Positions 1-9,167 are shown, numbered from the stretch's first letter. The stretch is DNA of 64,000 nucleotides from Desulfovibrio sp. (GCF_009712225.1 NZ_WASP01000001.1:33612-97611); one strand, 5' to 3'. Numbers and translations: made by a program. Notes: a model not told the origin generated them from the letters alone.

Positions 1-1
1 G

Positions 2-538
2 CAGGACATGCTTGTCCGGCTGGCGGTGGACAGTTTTCATCTGGCAACATTTCTGGATACGCTTGACCTGCCCGAAGCTCCCCTGTGCTGGGATCTGGGC
101 GCGGGCGCGGGCCTGCCAGGTATTCCCCTGCGCATGGCATGGACGCGCGGTTCGTACTACATGATAGAAGTGCGCGAAAAGCGCGCCCTGTTCATTTCAA
201 GCGTGCTTTCACGCCTGCAGTTGCCCTCGACTCATATTTTCAGAGGGCCAGTGGAACATTTTTTTCAGGGGCAATATTACAAGGCCGACTGTATCCTGAG
301 CCGGGCCTTTATGCCGTGGAGGCAGCTGCTTGAGCTTGCCGGACCCCGTCTGCACGCCAACGGCGTGCTGGTGATTCTGGCTCTTGAGCCCGCGCCGCGC
401 GATCTGCCCGCTCCCTGGCGCCTGGTTGAGCAGCACCGTTATGTGGCGGCTGGCAATGGCCGCTGGTTTTGGGCGCTTGCACCCAGTGCGGAAAGCGAAC
501 GCCTGACCTATGATGCGGCAACGCACAAGGCTGGGTAG
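2..538 (+). CDS. rsmG: 16S rRNA (guanine527-N7)-methyltransferase, 5'-truncated by window edge
   Basis: RsmG (GidB) uses S-adenosylmethionine to methylate G527 of 16S rRNA in the cytoplasm. The reading frame is open to the window edge, and the first visible residues (QDMLVRLAVDS) match the internal stretch of the family that precedes the SAM site, so the N-terminus lies outside. The SAM-binding glycine motif DLGAGAGLPGIPL follows, then a Rossmann-type fold and the ISRAF-like segment (LSRAFMPW). The C-terminal tail is slightly longer than in E. coli. It ends about 50 bp before the OST gene on the same strand. The assignment rests on motifs, and the missing N-terminus cannot be judged. Confidence 0.85.
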   Translation, partial: QDMLVRLAVDSFHLATFLDTLDLPEAPLCWDLGAGAGLPGIPLRMAWTRGSYYMIEVREKRALFISSVLSRLQLPSTHIFRGPVEHFFQGQYYKADCILSRAFMPWRQLLELAGPRLHANGVLVILALEPAPRDLPAPWRLVEQHRYVAAGNGRWFWALAPSAESERLTYDAATHKAG

Positions 539-588
539 TACCGCCTGCCGCGCCTGACGTACAGGCGCAAAGCCCTACGGAGAAAGCC

Positions 589-2991
589 ATGCACCCCGCA
601 GACAAAGCAGAAGCCCAAGCCGCACCGCAGGCCGCAGCCAGCACCGCAGCAGACAGACAAGCCCCGCACACCCAGCAGGCCGCATCTGCGGGAGGCAAAC
701 TGTTGCCTACAGCGGGTAAAAACCTGCAACCGGGGGGCCGGTCGCTGCCCTCGGGGCGTTACTGGGCCCGTGGGCTGTTCTGGGGGGTGTTGACCCTTGC
801 CCTGGCCTTTGCCCTGCGCATGCTCGAGTGGTCCAGCTGGCAGAATCCGGAATACCGCCTTGGCAGCGAATGGCTGCTGGCTACGCACGATGCCTACACC
901 TGGGTGGCCGGGGCGGAGGATTTCGGCCTTGCCGTGGGGCACCCCATGGCTGTCATGCTCAAGGGCATGGCCGATATGGCGGGAGCCACACCGGCTGCGG
1001 TGGCTTTCTGGTTTCCCGCATTGCTGGCAAGCTTTGTGGCCGTTATCGCCTTTGCCTGGGTATGGGCGCTGGGCAGCATCGAGGCGGGCGTTGCCGCCGG
1101 TATTCTCACGTCCATTGCGCCGGGCTTTCTGGCGCGTACCCTGCTGGGTTTTTACGATACCGACCTCGTAACCCTGTTCTTTCCCCTGCTCATGACCTTG
1201 GCCCCGGCCAGCTGGGCCATGCGCTACATGCTGTTGCCCGGCATGGTGTTGCGGCGTCTTTCCATGTCTACCGGCGTCATGAACCTGCGCCGCATCTTTT
1301 CGCGCAAATTGCCCGAAAGTCACTGGGCACCAAGCTTCAAACAGGCCGACCACCTGGGCAATCCCCTGCGCTGGCAGTGGGTTGTGCTGCTGGGTTGCTC
1401 TGGTGTCATATCGTGGTGGACGCAGGAATGGCACTCGGTTTTTCCCTATCTGATCCGCTACAATGTGGGCCTGCTGGTCTTTATGAGCATGGTTATGGCA
1501 CCTCGCGGGCGGCGTGGTCTGCTGCTGCTGGGCAGCATGGCCTATGCCCTGCCTACCCTGGCCGGACCGTGGGGGCTCAGCTTCAGCCTTATGTTGCTGG
1601 CGGCGGGCACTAAAACCGGCTTCAGGCTGCGGCGTATCCTGTGCAAACCCTGGCTGCTGGTCGTGCTGCTGGTGGGCGTGGGTTTTCTGATGCTGCAGGG
1701 CGAAATTCTCACGTCCATCGTCAACCACGTGAACGCCTATGTGAAGCACTCCGGCGATGTGAAAAGCACGGGCGGGGGGCTTTCGCTGGAATATCCTTCA
1801 GTGGCGCAGTCCATCATCGAGGTGCAGGATCTGGGCTTTGCCGAAATTTTTCCCTACTTCCATCCCTGGATGGAAGCTGCCGCCCTTGGCCTGCTGGGCT
1901 TTGGGCTGGTTGTTCTGCGCAGGCCAGGAGCGCTCTTTTTGCTGCCGCTGGCGGCACTGGGCATTTTGAGCGTCAAAATGGGCGGCCGCATGGTCATGTT
2001 TGGCGCGCCCATCATGGCCATCGGGCTTACCCTGCCGTTTTACTGGCTGCTGCAGCGCCTGCTGCGCGCCGACCTGCGCGGCGCGGTGGCGGGCATGCTG
2101 ACCAGTGGCCTTTTGCTGGCCCTGCTGGTTGCGCCCTTTGCCGACATGATTCCCGCCATGTCGCAGGGGCCCATCATCAACCGTCGTCATGCAGAAGCCC
2201 TTTCGCGCGCCAGGGCCATGACTCCGCCCGACGCCATGCTCTGGCTGTGGTGGGACTGGGGCTACTCGGCCAACCACTTTGCCCGGCGTCAGACCATTGC
2301 CGACGGTGCACAGCACGCCGGGCCTTCGCTCTATCTGCCCGCAGCGGTCTTTGCCACCGACAATCCGCGTTTTGCACGCCAGATCATCCGTTATACGGCG
2401 CAGTGCGGCAACGAGCCGGGCAACGTCTTTGAAGGGCTCGACGGGCAGGGCGCGCAAGACTTGATGGACAGGCTGCGCTCGCCCGAAACCCCGCTCATTG
2501 AGGCCAAGGGCAAGCTGTATGTGGTTGCGAGCTTTGAAATGCTACGGCTCGGCTTCTGGATAAGCAACTTTGGCAACTGGAATTTTGTTACGCGATCGGG
2601 CGAGGGTGGGGCTCTTTCCATCGTGCCGCAGGCCCTTGCCTACAAGCTTGATACTGGCGAGGTGCGTCTTGAGGGCAACAGCAGCGCCATTTACGCCTCG
2701 TCCATCAGCGTGTTTGAAGAAACGGGCGTGACGCGCCGCAATTATATTCAGGACTGGTTTGACGCGCATCCAAGGGCCACGCCCGAAGAACAGCACGAAT
2801 TCCTTTCAAAGCGCCGCAATATCAACTTTCTTTTCAACAGGGTAACGGACGAAAAACTGGCCATTGATGCGGGTCTGTACAATTCGCTGATGGTGCAGCT
2901 TCTCGTGGGCGATCCGCAGGATCCGCGTATTTCGCCCTATTTCAAGCTGGTGTACGACAATGTGTTCGCCAGAATTTACGAGGTGCTGTAG
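589..2991 (+). CDS. pglB: STT3/PglB-type oligosaccharyltransferase (membrane)
   Basis: An 800-residue multi-pass membrane protein with the layout of single-subunit oligosaccharyltransferases, which move a lipid-linked glycan to asparagine of periplasmic proteins. Seen in the sequence: an acidic loop residue in THDAYTW (D101), a DxD-type metal motif GFYDTDL (D190, D192), a TIXE-like SIIE segment near residue 405, and the acceptor-binding WWDWG signature at 554-558 in the C-terminal soluble domain. The first 55 residues are Ala/Gln-rich, cytoplasmic and low-complexity. A GGAG site sits just before the ATG. PglB of D. desulfuricans is known to be active, so N-glycosylation is likely here. No glycan-assembly genes are adjacent, so the donor lipid must be made elsewhere. 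Confidence 0.85.
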   Translation: MHPADKAEAQAAPQAAASTAADRQAPHTQQAASAGGKLLPTAGKNLQPGGRSLPSGRYWARGLFWGVLTLALAFALRMLEWSSWQNPEYRLGSEWLLATHDAYTWVAGAEDFGLAVGHPMAVMLKGMADMAGATPAAVAFWFPALLASFVAVIAFAWVWALGSIEAGVAAGILTSIAPGFLARTLLGFYDTDLVTLFFPLLMTLAPASWAMRYMLLPGMVLRRLSMSTGVMNLRRIFSRKLPESHWAPSFKQADHLGNPLRWQWVVLLGCSGVISWWTQEWHSVFPYLIRYNVGLLVFMSMVMAPRGRRGLLLLGSMAYALPTLAGPWGLSFSLMLLAAGTKTGFRLRRILCKPWLLVVLLVGVGFLMLQGEILTSIVNHVNAYVKHSGDVKSTGGGLSLEYPSVAQSIIEVQDLGFAEIFPYFHPWMEAAALGLLGFGLVVLRRPGALFLLPLAALGILSVKMGGRMVMFGAPIMAIGLTLPFYWLLQRLLRADLRGAVAGMLTSGLLLALLVAPFADMIPAMSQGPIINRRHAEALSRARAMTPPDAMLWLWWDWGYSANHFARRQTIADGAQHAGPSLYLPAAVFATDNPRFARQIIRYTAQCGNEPGNVFEGLDGQGAQDLMDRLRSPETPLIEAKGKLYVVASFEMLRLGFWISNFGNWNFVTRSGEGGALSIVPQALAYKLDTGEVRLEGNSSAIYASSISVFEETGVTRRNYIQDWFDAHPRATPEEQHEFLSKRRNINFLFNRVTDEKLAIDAGLYNSLMVQLLVGDPQDPRISPYFKLVYDNVFARIYEVL

Positions 2992-3039
2992 CCCCCTGCG
3001 GCTGTGGATGCTCTCATCTGCGCGCCTCTGGTGGCGGCC

Positions 3040-3513
3040 CTAATGGTGATAGGGCACCTTGCGCAGGATGCACTCTGCCCGGTAGATTTGCTCAAGCAGT
3101 ACCACGCGGGCAAGTTCGTGCGGCAGGGTCATGTGCGAAAGGCTGATACAGCGGCTGGCCCGCTGGCGCACGGCCTCGTCCAGTCCCCACGCGCCACCGA
3201 TGACAAAGCAGGCCCTGCCTCTGGCGTCGTGGTCCATCTGGCGCAGCAGATCGGCCAGTTGGGGCGAGGTAAGGTGCTGGCCGCGTTCGTCGAGCACCAG
3301 GGCGATGTCCTGCGGGTCAAGGGCCTCAATGATGCGGCGGCCTTCAAGAGCGTTGCGCTGATCCTGCGGCAGGGCGGAATCACCGTCGCGCACTTCGGTT
3401 ATGTCCAGCTTGCGCCAGCGGGTAATGCGCGTGGTGTAGTGGGCTGCGGCATCCTTCCAGAACGGCGTTTTCAGCTTGCCCACACTTATGTATTTCAAGG
3501 GTTTGCCAGTCAT
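3040..3513 (-). CDS. rlmH: 23S rRNA (pseudouridine1915-N3)-methyltransferase
   Basis: RlmH is a small SPOUT-class methyltransferase acting on pseudouridine 1915 of 23S rRNA in assembled ribosomes. The 157-residue product has the family length. It carries the knotted SAM site (FVIGGAWGLD), and the C-terminus LSHMTLPHELARVVLLEQ followed by YRAECILRKVPYHH is nearly diagnostic. The start MTGKPLKYISVG was chosen because it matches the family N-terminus; the frame stays open further upstream without family similarity. Its ATG lies on a CATG palindrome that also supplies the ATG of the divergent Sua5/YrdC gene. It converges on the OST gene. Confidence 0.93.
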   Translation of the reverse strand: MTGKPLKYISVGKLKTPFWKDAAAHYTTRITRWRKLDITEVRDGDSALPQDQRNALEGRRIIEALDPQDIALVLDERGQHLTSPQLADLLRQMDHDARGRACFVIGGAWGLDEAVRQRASRCISLSHMTLPHELARVVLLEQIYRAECILRKVPYHH

Positions 3514-4321
3514 GTCTTCTCGTCTTGTGTTAAATAGCGATATGGCCGCACAGGCTCCGGGCGCGGGCAACGCCGCCGGGGCTCCTGCTGGCATGGATCT
3601 GGCCCAGGCGGCCAGATTTTTGCGTGGCGGCGGCGTTATCGTGTTTCCCACCGAAACCTTCTACGGGGTGGGCTGCCTTGCCGCCCATGCAGACGCTGTG
3701 GCAAGGGTGTACCAGCTCAAGCGCCGCCCCGTCCACAAACCCTTGCCCCTGCTGGCTGCCAGTACGGCCCAGGTAGACGAAGTGGCAGATCTGGCGGCCA
3801 TGCCGCAGGGCCTTGTGGCTTTTTGGCCCGGTCCGCTTACGGTGTTGCTGCCCGCCCGTGCCTGCCTGCCACAGGCGCTTGTGAATGCCCAAGGGCTGGT
3901 GGCCGTGCGTGTGACCCCGCACCCTCTGGCGGCGCAGCTGGCCATTGAGGCCGGTGGGGCGCTTACTGCCAGCAGCGCCAACCTGAGCGGCGGGGAATCG
4001 GTGCGCATACCGCAGCAGCTTGACCCAGCCCTGCTGGATGCCCTGCAGGGTATGGCACGGCAGATGCCGTGGACCAAGGAATGCTCAGGGCAGGCGGAAT
4101 GCGTGGGAGAGCCACAGACCCAACTGCCATTACTTATTGGCGGGCCACTGCCCGCTGGGGGGCTGCCGTCAACGGTGGTTGAACCCCTAGGCTCTGCCCA
4201 GAGGGGGGCAACTGGCGGGCGGGCAGGCAGATCGGCAGGCAGCACTGTTCGGCTGCGAATGGTTCGTGCCGGTGCGGTCAGCGCGGCGGAGCTTGTGGCG
4301 GCAGGCTTTTGCGTTGAATAG
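3512..4321 (+). CDS. tsaC: Sua5/YciO/YrdC family L-threonylcarbamoyladenylate synthase
   Basis: Family members make threonylcarbamoyl-AMP from threonine, bicarbonate and ATP for the t6A modification of tRNAs reading ANN codons. The conserved core begins around MDLAQAARFLRGGG and contains PTETFYGVG, the KRRP motif, PGPLTVLL and TASSANLSG. The C-terminal part is longer than in a bare TsaC but lacks a clear Sua5 domain, and includes a low-complexity Gly/Arg patch near residue 240. The ATG at 3512 was preferred because AAGGG lies about 10 bases upstream; ATGs at 3542 and 3593 are possible. It diverges from rlmH. Confidence 0.85.
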   Translation: MSSRLVLNSDMAAQAPGAGNAAGAPAGMDLAQAARFLRGGGVIVFPTETFYGVGCLAAHADAVARVYQLKRRPVHKPLPLLAASTAQVDEVADLAAMPQGLVAFWPGPLTVLLPARACLPQALVNAQGLVAVRVTPHPLAAQLAIEAGGALTASSANLSGGESVRIPQQLDPALLDALQGMARQMPWTKECSGQAECVGEPQTQLPLLIGGPLPAGGLPSTVVEPLGSAQRGATGGRAGRSAGSTVRLRMVRAGAVSAAELVAAGFCVE

Positions 4322-4368
4322 CCAAAGTCCGCGCAGATTCAGCTGGTAAGGACAATGTATGGGTGGGC

Positions 4369-4911
4369 TTAGTCGTCCTCTATTTCGGCGGCGTTGAGCC
4401 GGTCGCGAATTTCATTCAAAAATCCCACAATGGTCTTTATTTCCTCGGGCGAGCGCGTTGCCATTGTCTCGTCCACCAGTCCATCCAGTTGCGAATGAAA
4501 GCCCATGTGGCTGCTGTTTGCGGTCTTGCCTTTTTCCGTCAAAAAAACATTGAGGCGTGTCATCTTGAGCGGGTCCTTGGCCTTGTAGGCCAGCCCCTTG
4601 CGTTCGAGTCTGCGTAGCAGTTCTGAAACGCTGCCCTTGGTGACGCCAAGGCAGTCGGCCAGACCGCCCACATGGATGCCCTTGTTGTTGTGTATCGCCA
4701 TGATGGTGTGGATTTCAGCCATGTGGATGTCCACATCTGTGCCAAACTTGCAGCACTGGCGTTCTATTTCCTGAAAGCGGGTGGCAATGCCCAGCAGGGC
4801 GAGGCTTATGGGCGCGCTACGCGGCCCGTGGGCAGCCTCGTGCCCCAGCGTTTTGAGCATGGACTTCTGGATGCGCAGCTCCACTGTATTTTTTTGACCA
4901 TTTTTTTTCAT
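4369..4911 (-). CDS. MarR-family transcriptional regulator
   Basis: A winged-helix MarR-type repressor or activator of 180 residues. The central segment (IHTIMAIHNNKGIHVGGLADCLGVTKGSVSELLRRLERKGL) is the helix-turn-helix followed by the wing (KMTRLNVFLTEKG). The helices at both ends should form the dimer interface. The start MKKNGQKN was chosen over an upstream in-frame codon because the upstream part would cover a palindromic operator-like sequence. Two cysteines (QCCKF) precede the DNA-binding domain and could be a redox or metal sensor; that is inference. The ligand and regulon are unknown. The Nudix gene diverges about 160 bp away and may share control. Confidence 0.85.
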   Translation of the reverse strand: MKKNGQKNTVELRIQKSMLKTLGHEAAHGPRSAPISLALLGIATRFQEIERQCCKFGTDVDIHMAEIHTIMAIHNNKGIHVGGLADCLGVTKGSVSELLRRLERKGLAYKAKDPLKMTRLNVFLTEKGKTANSSHMGFHSQLDGLVDETMATRSPEEIKTIVGFLNEIRDRLNAAEIEDD

Positions 4912-4920
4912 GCATACTTT

Positions 4921-4935
4921 GTATGGTATCCATAC
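4921..4935. promoter_or_regulatory. Palindromic operator-like site before the MarR gene
   Basis: GTATGG-TAT-CCATAC is a perfect 6-bp inverted repeat with a 3-bp centre, located about 10 bp upstream of the MarR-family start codon. The size and position fit an autoregulatory MarR operator. A related half-site (GCATAC) lies next to it at about 4912-4917. Confidence 0.5.
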
Positions 4936-5070
4936 TTTTTTGTCAATCCGGGTTTTATTGCGTATGCGCGCCAGCAAGGGGTGAATTGTTTCCCGCGCTT
5001 GCGACTCGGGTCATGCTGGCTTAGTATGCATCAGTTACGCGCCGTGGCGCGAACCCCAGACGGAGAACGC

Positions 5071-5592
5071 ATGAAACGCCAGGTTATCTGTCCGCACTGC
5101 GGCAAAACATATTCAAGCTACAAAAACCCGACGCCCACTGCGGATGTGGTCATTTATGCGCCTGACCGGGGCGTGGTTATCATTCGCCGCGCCAACGAGC
5201 CGGTGGGTTTTGCCCTGCCCGGCGGGTTTATTGAAGAGGGCGAATGCGCCGAAACCGCCGCCGTGCGTGAAATGTGCGAGGAAACCGGGCTGGATGTGGA
5301 ATTGACCGGGCTTTTGGGCGTGTATTCGCGCCCGGATCGCGATCCCCGGCAGCATACCCTGACCGTGGCCTTTGCGGGCAGACCCCTTAACCCTGATGCC
5401 CTGCAAGCCGGTGATGATGCAGCCCACGCGGCCTTTTATCCGCTGGACGCCCTGCCGCAGCCTCTTGTTTTTGACCACGCCCAGATTCTGGCCGATTTCA
5501 GGGCCGTGCTTGAGGGCAAACGCACCCTGGCGGGCGTGCAACCCCGGTTTGATTCGCCAGCGGCTGCGCCAACCCACGGGGAAGGAGCGTAA
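5071..5592 (+). CDS. Nudix hydrolase
   Basis: A 173-residue pyrophosphohydrolase of the Nudix family. The Nudix box is complete at residues 52-74 (G, then E58, then REMCEETGL), so divalent-metal-dependent cleavage of a nucleoside diphosphate-X substrate is expected. The N-terminus has a CPHCGKTY motif with only one CxxC pair visible, so a full zinc ribbon is not certain. The C-terminus is low-complexity. The start is supported by a CGGAGAA site. The stop overlaps the next ATG by one base (TAATG), which argues for co-translation with the UbiD gene. The substrate is unknown. Confidence 0.85.
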   Translation: MKRQVICPHCGKTYSSYKNPTPTADVVIYAPDRGVVIIRRANEPVGFALPGGFIEEGECAETAAVREMCEETGLDVELTGLLGVYSRPDRDPRQHTLTVAFAGRPLNPDALQAGDDAAHAAFYPLDALPQPLVFDHAQILADFRAVLEGKRTLAGVQPRFDSPAAAPTHGEGA

Positions 5593-7466
5593 TGAGCTAC
5601 CGCAATCTTCAGGAATGCGTGCAGGATCTGGAGGCCAACGGCCATCTGGTGCGCATTGACGCCGAGGTCGACCCGCATCTCGAACTGGCCGCCATCCAGC
5701 GGCGCGCCTTCGGGGCCAAGGCTCCGGCCCTGCTGTTCACACGGGTAAAGGGCACACCCTTTCCCATGCTTTCCAATCTTTTTGGCACGCGCGAAAGGCT
5801 GCACTTCATTTTTCGCCGCAGTTTGCCCGCCGTGGAGGCCGTGCTGACCGCCAAGGCCGACCCTGCCGCCGCGCTCAAACGCCCCCTGCAGTCGCTCAAA
5901 GCCCTGCCCGGTCTGGTAAACATGCTGCCGCAGGTGAGCAGGGTGCGGGCAGAGCAGGCAACTGCCGTGGCCCCGGTGCTGCAATGCCGCTGCAAGCTGA
6001 GCGACCTGCCGCAACTGGTCTGCTGGCCCATGGACGGCGGCCCCTTCATAACCCTGCCCCTCGTGTACAGCGAAGACCCCGCCAAACCCGGCGCGGATGC
6101 CTCCAACCTTGGCATGTACCGGGTGCAGCTGGGCGGCAACGAATACGCGGCCGACGAGGTGGGGCTGCACTACCAGATTCATCGTGGTATTGGCGCGCAC
6201 CACGCCCGCGCCCTTGAAATGGGCAAGCCCCTGCCAGTGCATATTTACGTGGGCGGGCCGCCAAGCCTCACCGTGGCCGCCGTCATGCCGCTGCCCGAAG
6301 GCCTTTCGGAACTGCGCTTTGCCGGGTTGCTGGGTGGCAGACGCACGGAAATGGCCAGCGTTGCAGGCTTGCCCCTGCCCGTACTGGCTCAGGCCGATTT
6401 TTGCATCAGCGGGCATATCATGCCCCAGTGCAAGCCTGAGGGGCCCTTTGGCGATCATGTGGGCTATTACAGTCTTACGCATGATTTTCCCGTGCTCAAG
6501 GTGGATGCGGTCTACCACAGGCAGGGGGCCATCTGGCCCTTTACAGCCGTGGGCCGTCCCCCGCAGGAAGACACTGTTTTTGGCGACTTTATCCACGAGC
6601 TCACCGGGCCGCTGGTTCCGCAGGTTTTTCAGGGTGTGTGCGATGTGCACGCAGTGGACGCAGCGGGCGTACACCCTCTGCTGCTGGCCGTGGGCAGCGA
6701 GCGCTACACCCCGTATGAAGAAGACCGCCGCCCGCGCGAGCTGATCACTGCCGGGCTGCATCTTTTGGGAACCACCCAGACAGCCCTTGCCAAGTACGTG
6801 TTTCTGGCAGCGCACGAAGACGCACCCGGTCTTTCGGCCCGCGAGGTGCCCGCCTTTTTGCAGCACCTTCTGGAGCGGGCCGACTTTGCGCGCGACCTGC
6901 ACTTCATCACCCGCAGCACCAATGATACGCTCGACTACACGGGCGCTGCCCTCAACGAGGGCTCCAAGCTGGTGTGGGCCTCTGCTGGCAAAAAAAGGCG
7001 TACACTGGGAACAGAGCTTACCGGTACTGCGGCAGATATGCCGCCCCTGCCAGAGGGCTTTGGCCTCGTACGCGTGTGCGGCCCCGGCCTTGTTGCCATC
7101 GGCGGGCCCAAACACCACATGGAACGCAATCAGCCCGACCCGCAGATGGAGGCCCTTGCGCAGGCTCTGGCCCAGTGGCCGGGCCGCGAGGCATTCCCGC
7201 TGGTGGTTGTGGCGGATGATGCGGAATTTTGCGCTCAGGCGCTGGACAATTTTTTATGGGTGGCCTTTACCCGGTCAGACCCGGCCACAGACGTGTACGG
7301 CGTCAATGCCACCACGCAGGCCCGGCACTGGTCGTGCGAAGCGCCGCTGGTCATCGACGCACGCCTCAAGCCCTTCCATGCCCCCCCACTGGAAGAGGAC
7401 GCGGCGGTTATTCGCAAGGTGGAAGCCCTGGCAGCGCCGGGCGGCCCCTTACACAACTACTTGTAA
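5592..7466 (+). CDS. UbiD-family decarboxylase (menaquinone-biosynthesis type likely)
   Basis: A 624-residue protein of the UbiD family, which uses prenylated FMN to decarboxylate aromatic or alpha,beta-unsaturated acids. Family signatures seen are the GMYRVQ segment, HIYVGGPPSLTVAA, the long central EGPFGDHVGYYSL motif, and the HELTGPLVPQVF region. The length is above that of E. coli UbiD (about 500) and nearer the long form found in organisms using the futalosine route to menaquinone, which is why quinone synthesis is the favoured role. This is inference, as no mqn genes are nearby. It is preceded by AAGGAG and overlaps the Nudix gene by one base. nadE follows after 18 bases. Confidence 0.8.
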   Translation: MSYRNLQECVQDLEANGHLVRIDAEVDPHLELAAIQRRAFGAKAPALLFTRVKGTPFPMLSNLFGTRERLHFIFRRSLPAVEAVLTAKADPAAALKRPLQSLKALPGLVNMLPQVSRVRAEQATAVAPVLQCRCKLSDLPQLVCWPMDGGPFITLPLVYSEDPAKPGADASNLGMYRVQLGGNEYAADEVGLHYQIHRGIGAHHARALEMGKPLPVHIYVGGPPSLTVAAVMPLPEGLSELRFAGLLGGRRTEMASVAGLPLPVLAQADFCISGHIMPQCKPEGPFGDHVGYYSLTHDFPVLKVDAVYHRQGAIWPFTAVGRPPQEDTVFGDFIHELTGPLVPQVFQGVCDVHAVDAAGVHPLLLAVGSERYTPYEEDRRPRELITAGLHLLGTTQTALAKYVFLAAHEDAPGLSAREVPAFLQHLLERADFARDLHFITRSTNDTLDYTGAALNEGSKLVWASAGKKRRTLGTELTGTAADMPPLPEGFGLVRVCGPGLVAIGGPKHHMERNQPDPQMEALAQALAQWPGREAFPLVVVADDAEFCAQALDNFLWVAFTRSDPATDVYGVNATTQARHWSCEAPLVIDARLKPFHAPPLEEDAAVIRKVEALAAPGGPLHNYL

Positions 7467-7484
7467 CATGGGGGAGGCATCGGA

Positions 7485-9167
7485 ATGAAAATCGCCCTAT
7501 TGCAGTGCAACACCGTTACCGGCGACGTGGCCGGAAACATGGAACGTATCATCAGCACCGCCCGCCAGGCGGGAGCCGCCGGGGCGGACCTGTGCGTAAC
7601 GCCCGAGCTGGCGCTGTGCGGCGTGGCCCCCGGCCACTACCTGTGCGCCCAGGGCTTTGCCGCGGGTTGCCTCAAGGCCCTGGATGTTCTTGCCGCCGAA
7701 CTCAAGGACGGCCCATCGCTTCTGGTGGGCGCGCCCGTGCCCAGCGTGTACGCATCCGGTCTGCTTTCCAACGCCGCCGTGCTGGTCGAAAAGGGCGGAT
7801 GGCAGGTTGTTTCGCGCAAGGTGTACCAGAATCAGGGGCAAAACCCCAGCGTGGCCGAATCTACCGATGAGGATGCCCGATATTTTGACCGTGGCATTTC
7901 GTGCGGCATCGTAACCATGGGCGGATGGCGCATTGGCGTTGTGCTGTGTGAAGACGCGCAGAGCGAAGACGGTTCATTCTGGAAAACCCGCTACGCCAGC
8001 GGCCACAACCCGCTTATGGAACTGGTGCAGCGCGGCGTGGACGCCCTTGTGCACATGGCGGCGGCCCCCTTCAGCGTGGGCGCGCAGGAAACGGACGAGC
8101 ACCTGCTTTCGCACGTGGCGGCGCGGCATCACGTACACATGTTTTCGGTCAACATGGTGGGTGGCAACGACAGCCGCGTGTACAACGGGCAGAGCCTCGT
8201 GTTTGACCCCACGGGCCAGCTGCTTGCCCGTGGCAAGGCATTTGAGGAAGACGTGCTGGTGGTGGACACCGCCCGCGGGCAGGGCGCGGCAAAAACACCT
8301 GAGCCGCTGGCCTCGTGCGTAGAAGAAGACTACTGGCGCGCCCTTGTGCTCGGCACACGCGATTTTGTGTGCAAGTGCGGGGTGAACAAGGGCATTGTGG
8401 CCATTTCGGGCGGCATGGATTCTGCCCTTGTGTGCAGCGTGGCCGTGGAGGCTCTGGGCGCGGAAAACGTCACCGGCGTGCTTCTGCCTTCGCCCCACAG
8501 CAGTCAGGGCTCGCTGACAGATGCTGACAAGCTGGCAAAAAATCTGGGCATCACCACCGTGACCCTGCCTATCGGCCCGCTCATGGAGGCCTTTGCCACC
8601 GCCCTTAAGCCCGGCCTTGATCTGTTTGAAGAAAAGCCGGGCGACGTCACCTTTGAAAACGTGCAGGCCCGCATACGCGGTACGCTCATTACCTCGCTGG
8701 CCAACAGGGCCGGTGCGCTGGTGCTCAATACAGGCAACAAGAGCGAGGGGGCCATGGGTTACTGCACACTGTACGGCGATTCTGTGGGCGCGCTGGCGGT
8801 TATCGGCGACCTTACCAAAACCCAGGTGTACGCCGTGGGCCGCTGGTACAATGCCCACCGTGGCGCAGAAATCATACCCGACGAAATTTTCACCAAGGCT
8901 CCTTCGGCAGAGCTGCGCCCCGGTCAGAAGGATTCGGACAGCCTGCTGCCCTATGAGGATCTTGACCCCATTCTTGAAGATCTGCTGCAGCCCGCAGAGG
9001 CCGAATCCGGTCCGCTTTCACCCACCCGAAAGGAAGTGCGCGACAAGCTGTTCCGGGCCGAGTTCAAGCGTCGTCAGGAGCCTCTGGCGATCTATCTGAG
9101 CCGTACGCCCTTTGGCGGCGGCTGGCAGACACCCGTGGCGGGGCGTTTCAGCCTGCCCGAAAAATAG
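7485..9167 (+). CDS. nadE: Glutamine-hydrolysing NAD+ synthase
   Basis: A two-domain enzyme completing NAD synthesis by amidating nicotinate adenine dinucleotide. The N-terminal nitrilase-like glutaminase carries the Glu-Lys-Cys triad at E41, K112 and C155. The C-terminal synthetase has the ATP pyrophosphatase loop SGGMDS at 308-313, followed by the NTGNKSE segment. The 560-residue length fits the class. It is close behind the UbiD gene (18 bp), suggesting one transcript, and a hairpin plus T-run follows the stop codon. Confidence 0.94.
   Translation: MKIALLQCNTVTGDVAGNMERIISTARQAGAAGADLCVTPELALCGVAPGHYLCAQGFAAGCLKALDVLAAELKDGPSLLVGAPVPSVYASGLLSNAAVLVEKGGWQVVSRKVYQNQGQNPSVAESTDEDARYFDRGISCGIVTMGGWRIGVVLCEDAQSEDGSFWKTRYASGHNPLMELVQRGVDALVHMAAAPFSVGAQETDEHLLSHVAARHHVHMFSVNMVGGNDSRVYNGQSLVFDPTGQLLARGKAFEEDVLVVDTARGQGAAKTPEPLASCVEEDYWRALVLGTRDFVCKCGVNKGIVAISGGMDSALVCSVAVEALGAENVTGVLLPSPHSSQGSLTDADKLAKNLGITTVTLPIGPLMEAFATALKPGLDLFEEKPGDVTFENVQARIRGTLITSLANRAGALVLNTGNKSEGAMGYCTLYGDSVGALAVIGDLTKTQVYAVGRWYNAHRGAEIIPDEIFTKAPSAELRPGQKDSDSLLPYEDLDPILEDLLQPAEAESGPLSPTRKEVRDKLFRAEFKRRQEPLAIYLSRTPFGGGWQTPVAGRFSLPEK

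Noticed and set aside
508..1749. A 413-residue minus-strand frame opposite the OST gene
   Set aside because: Gln/His-rich antisense shadow without motifs.
5436..7118. A 560-residue minus-strand frame opposite the UbiD gene
   Set aside because: Shadow of a conserved gene; His/Gly-rich composition typical of antisense frames.
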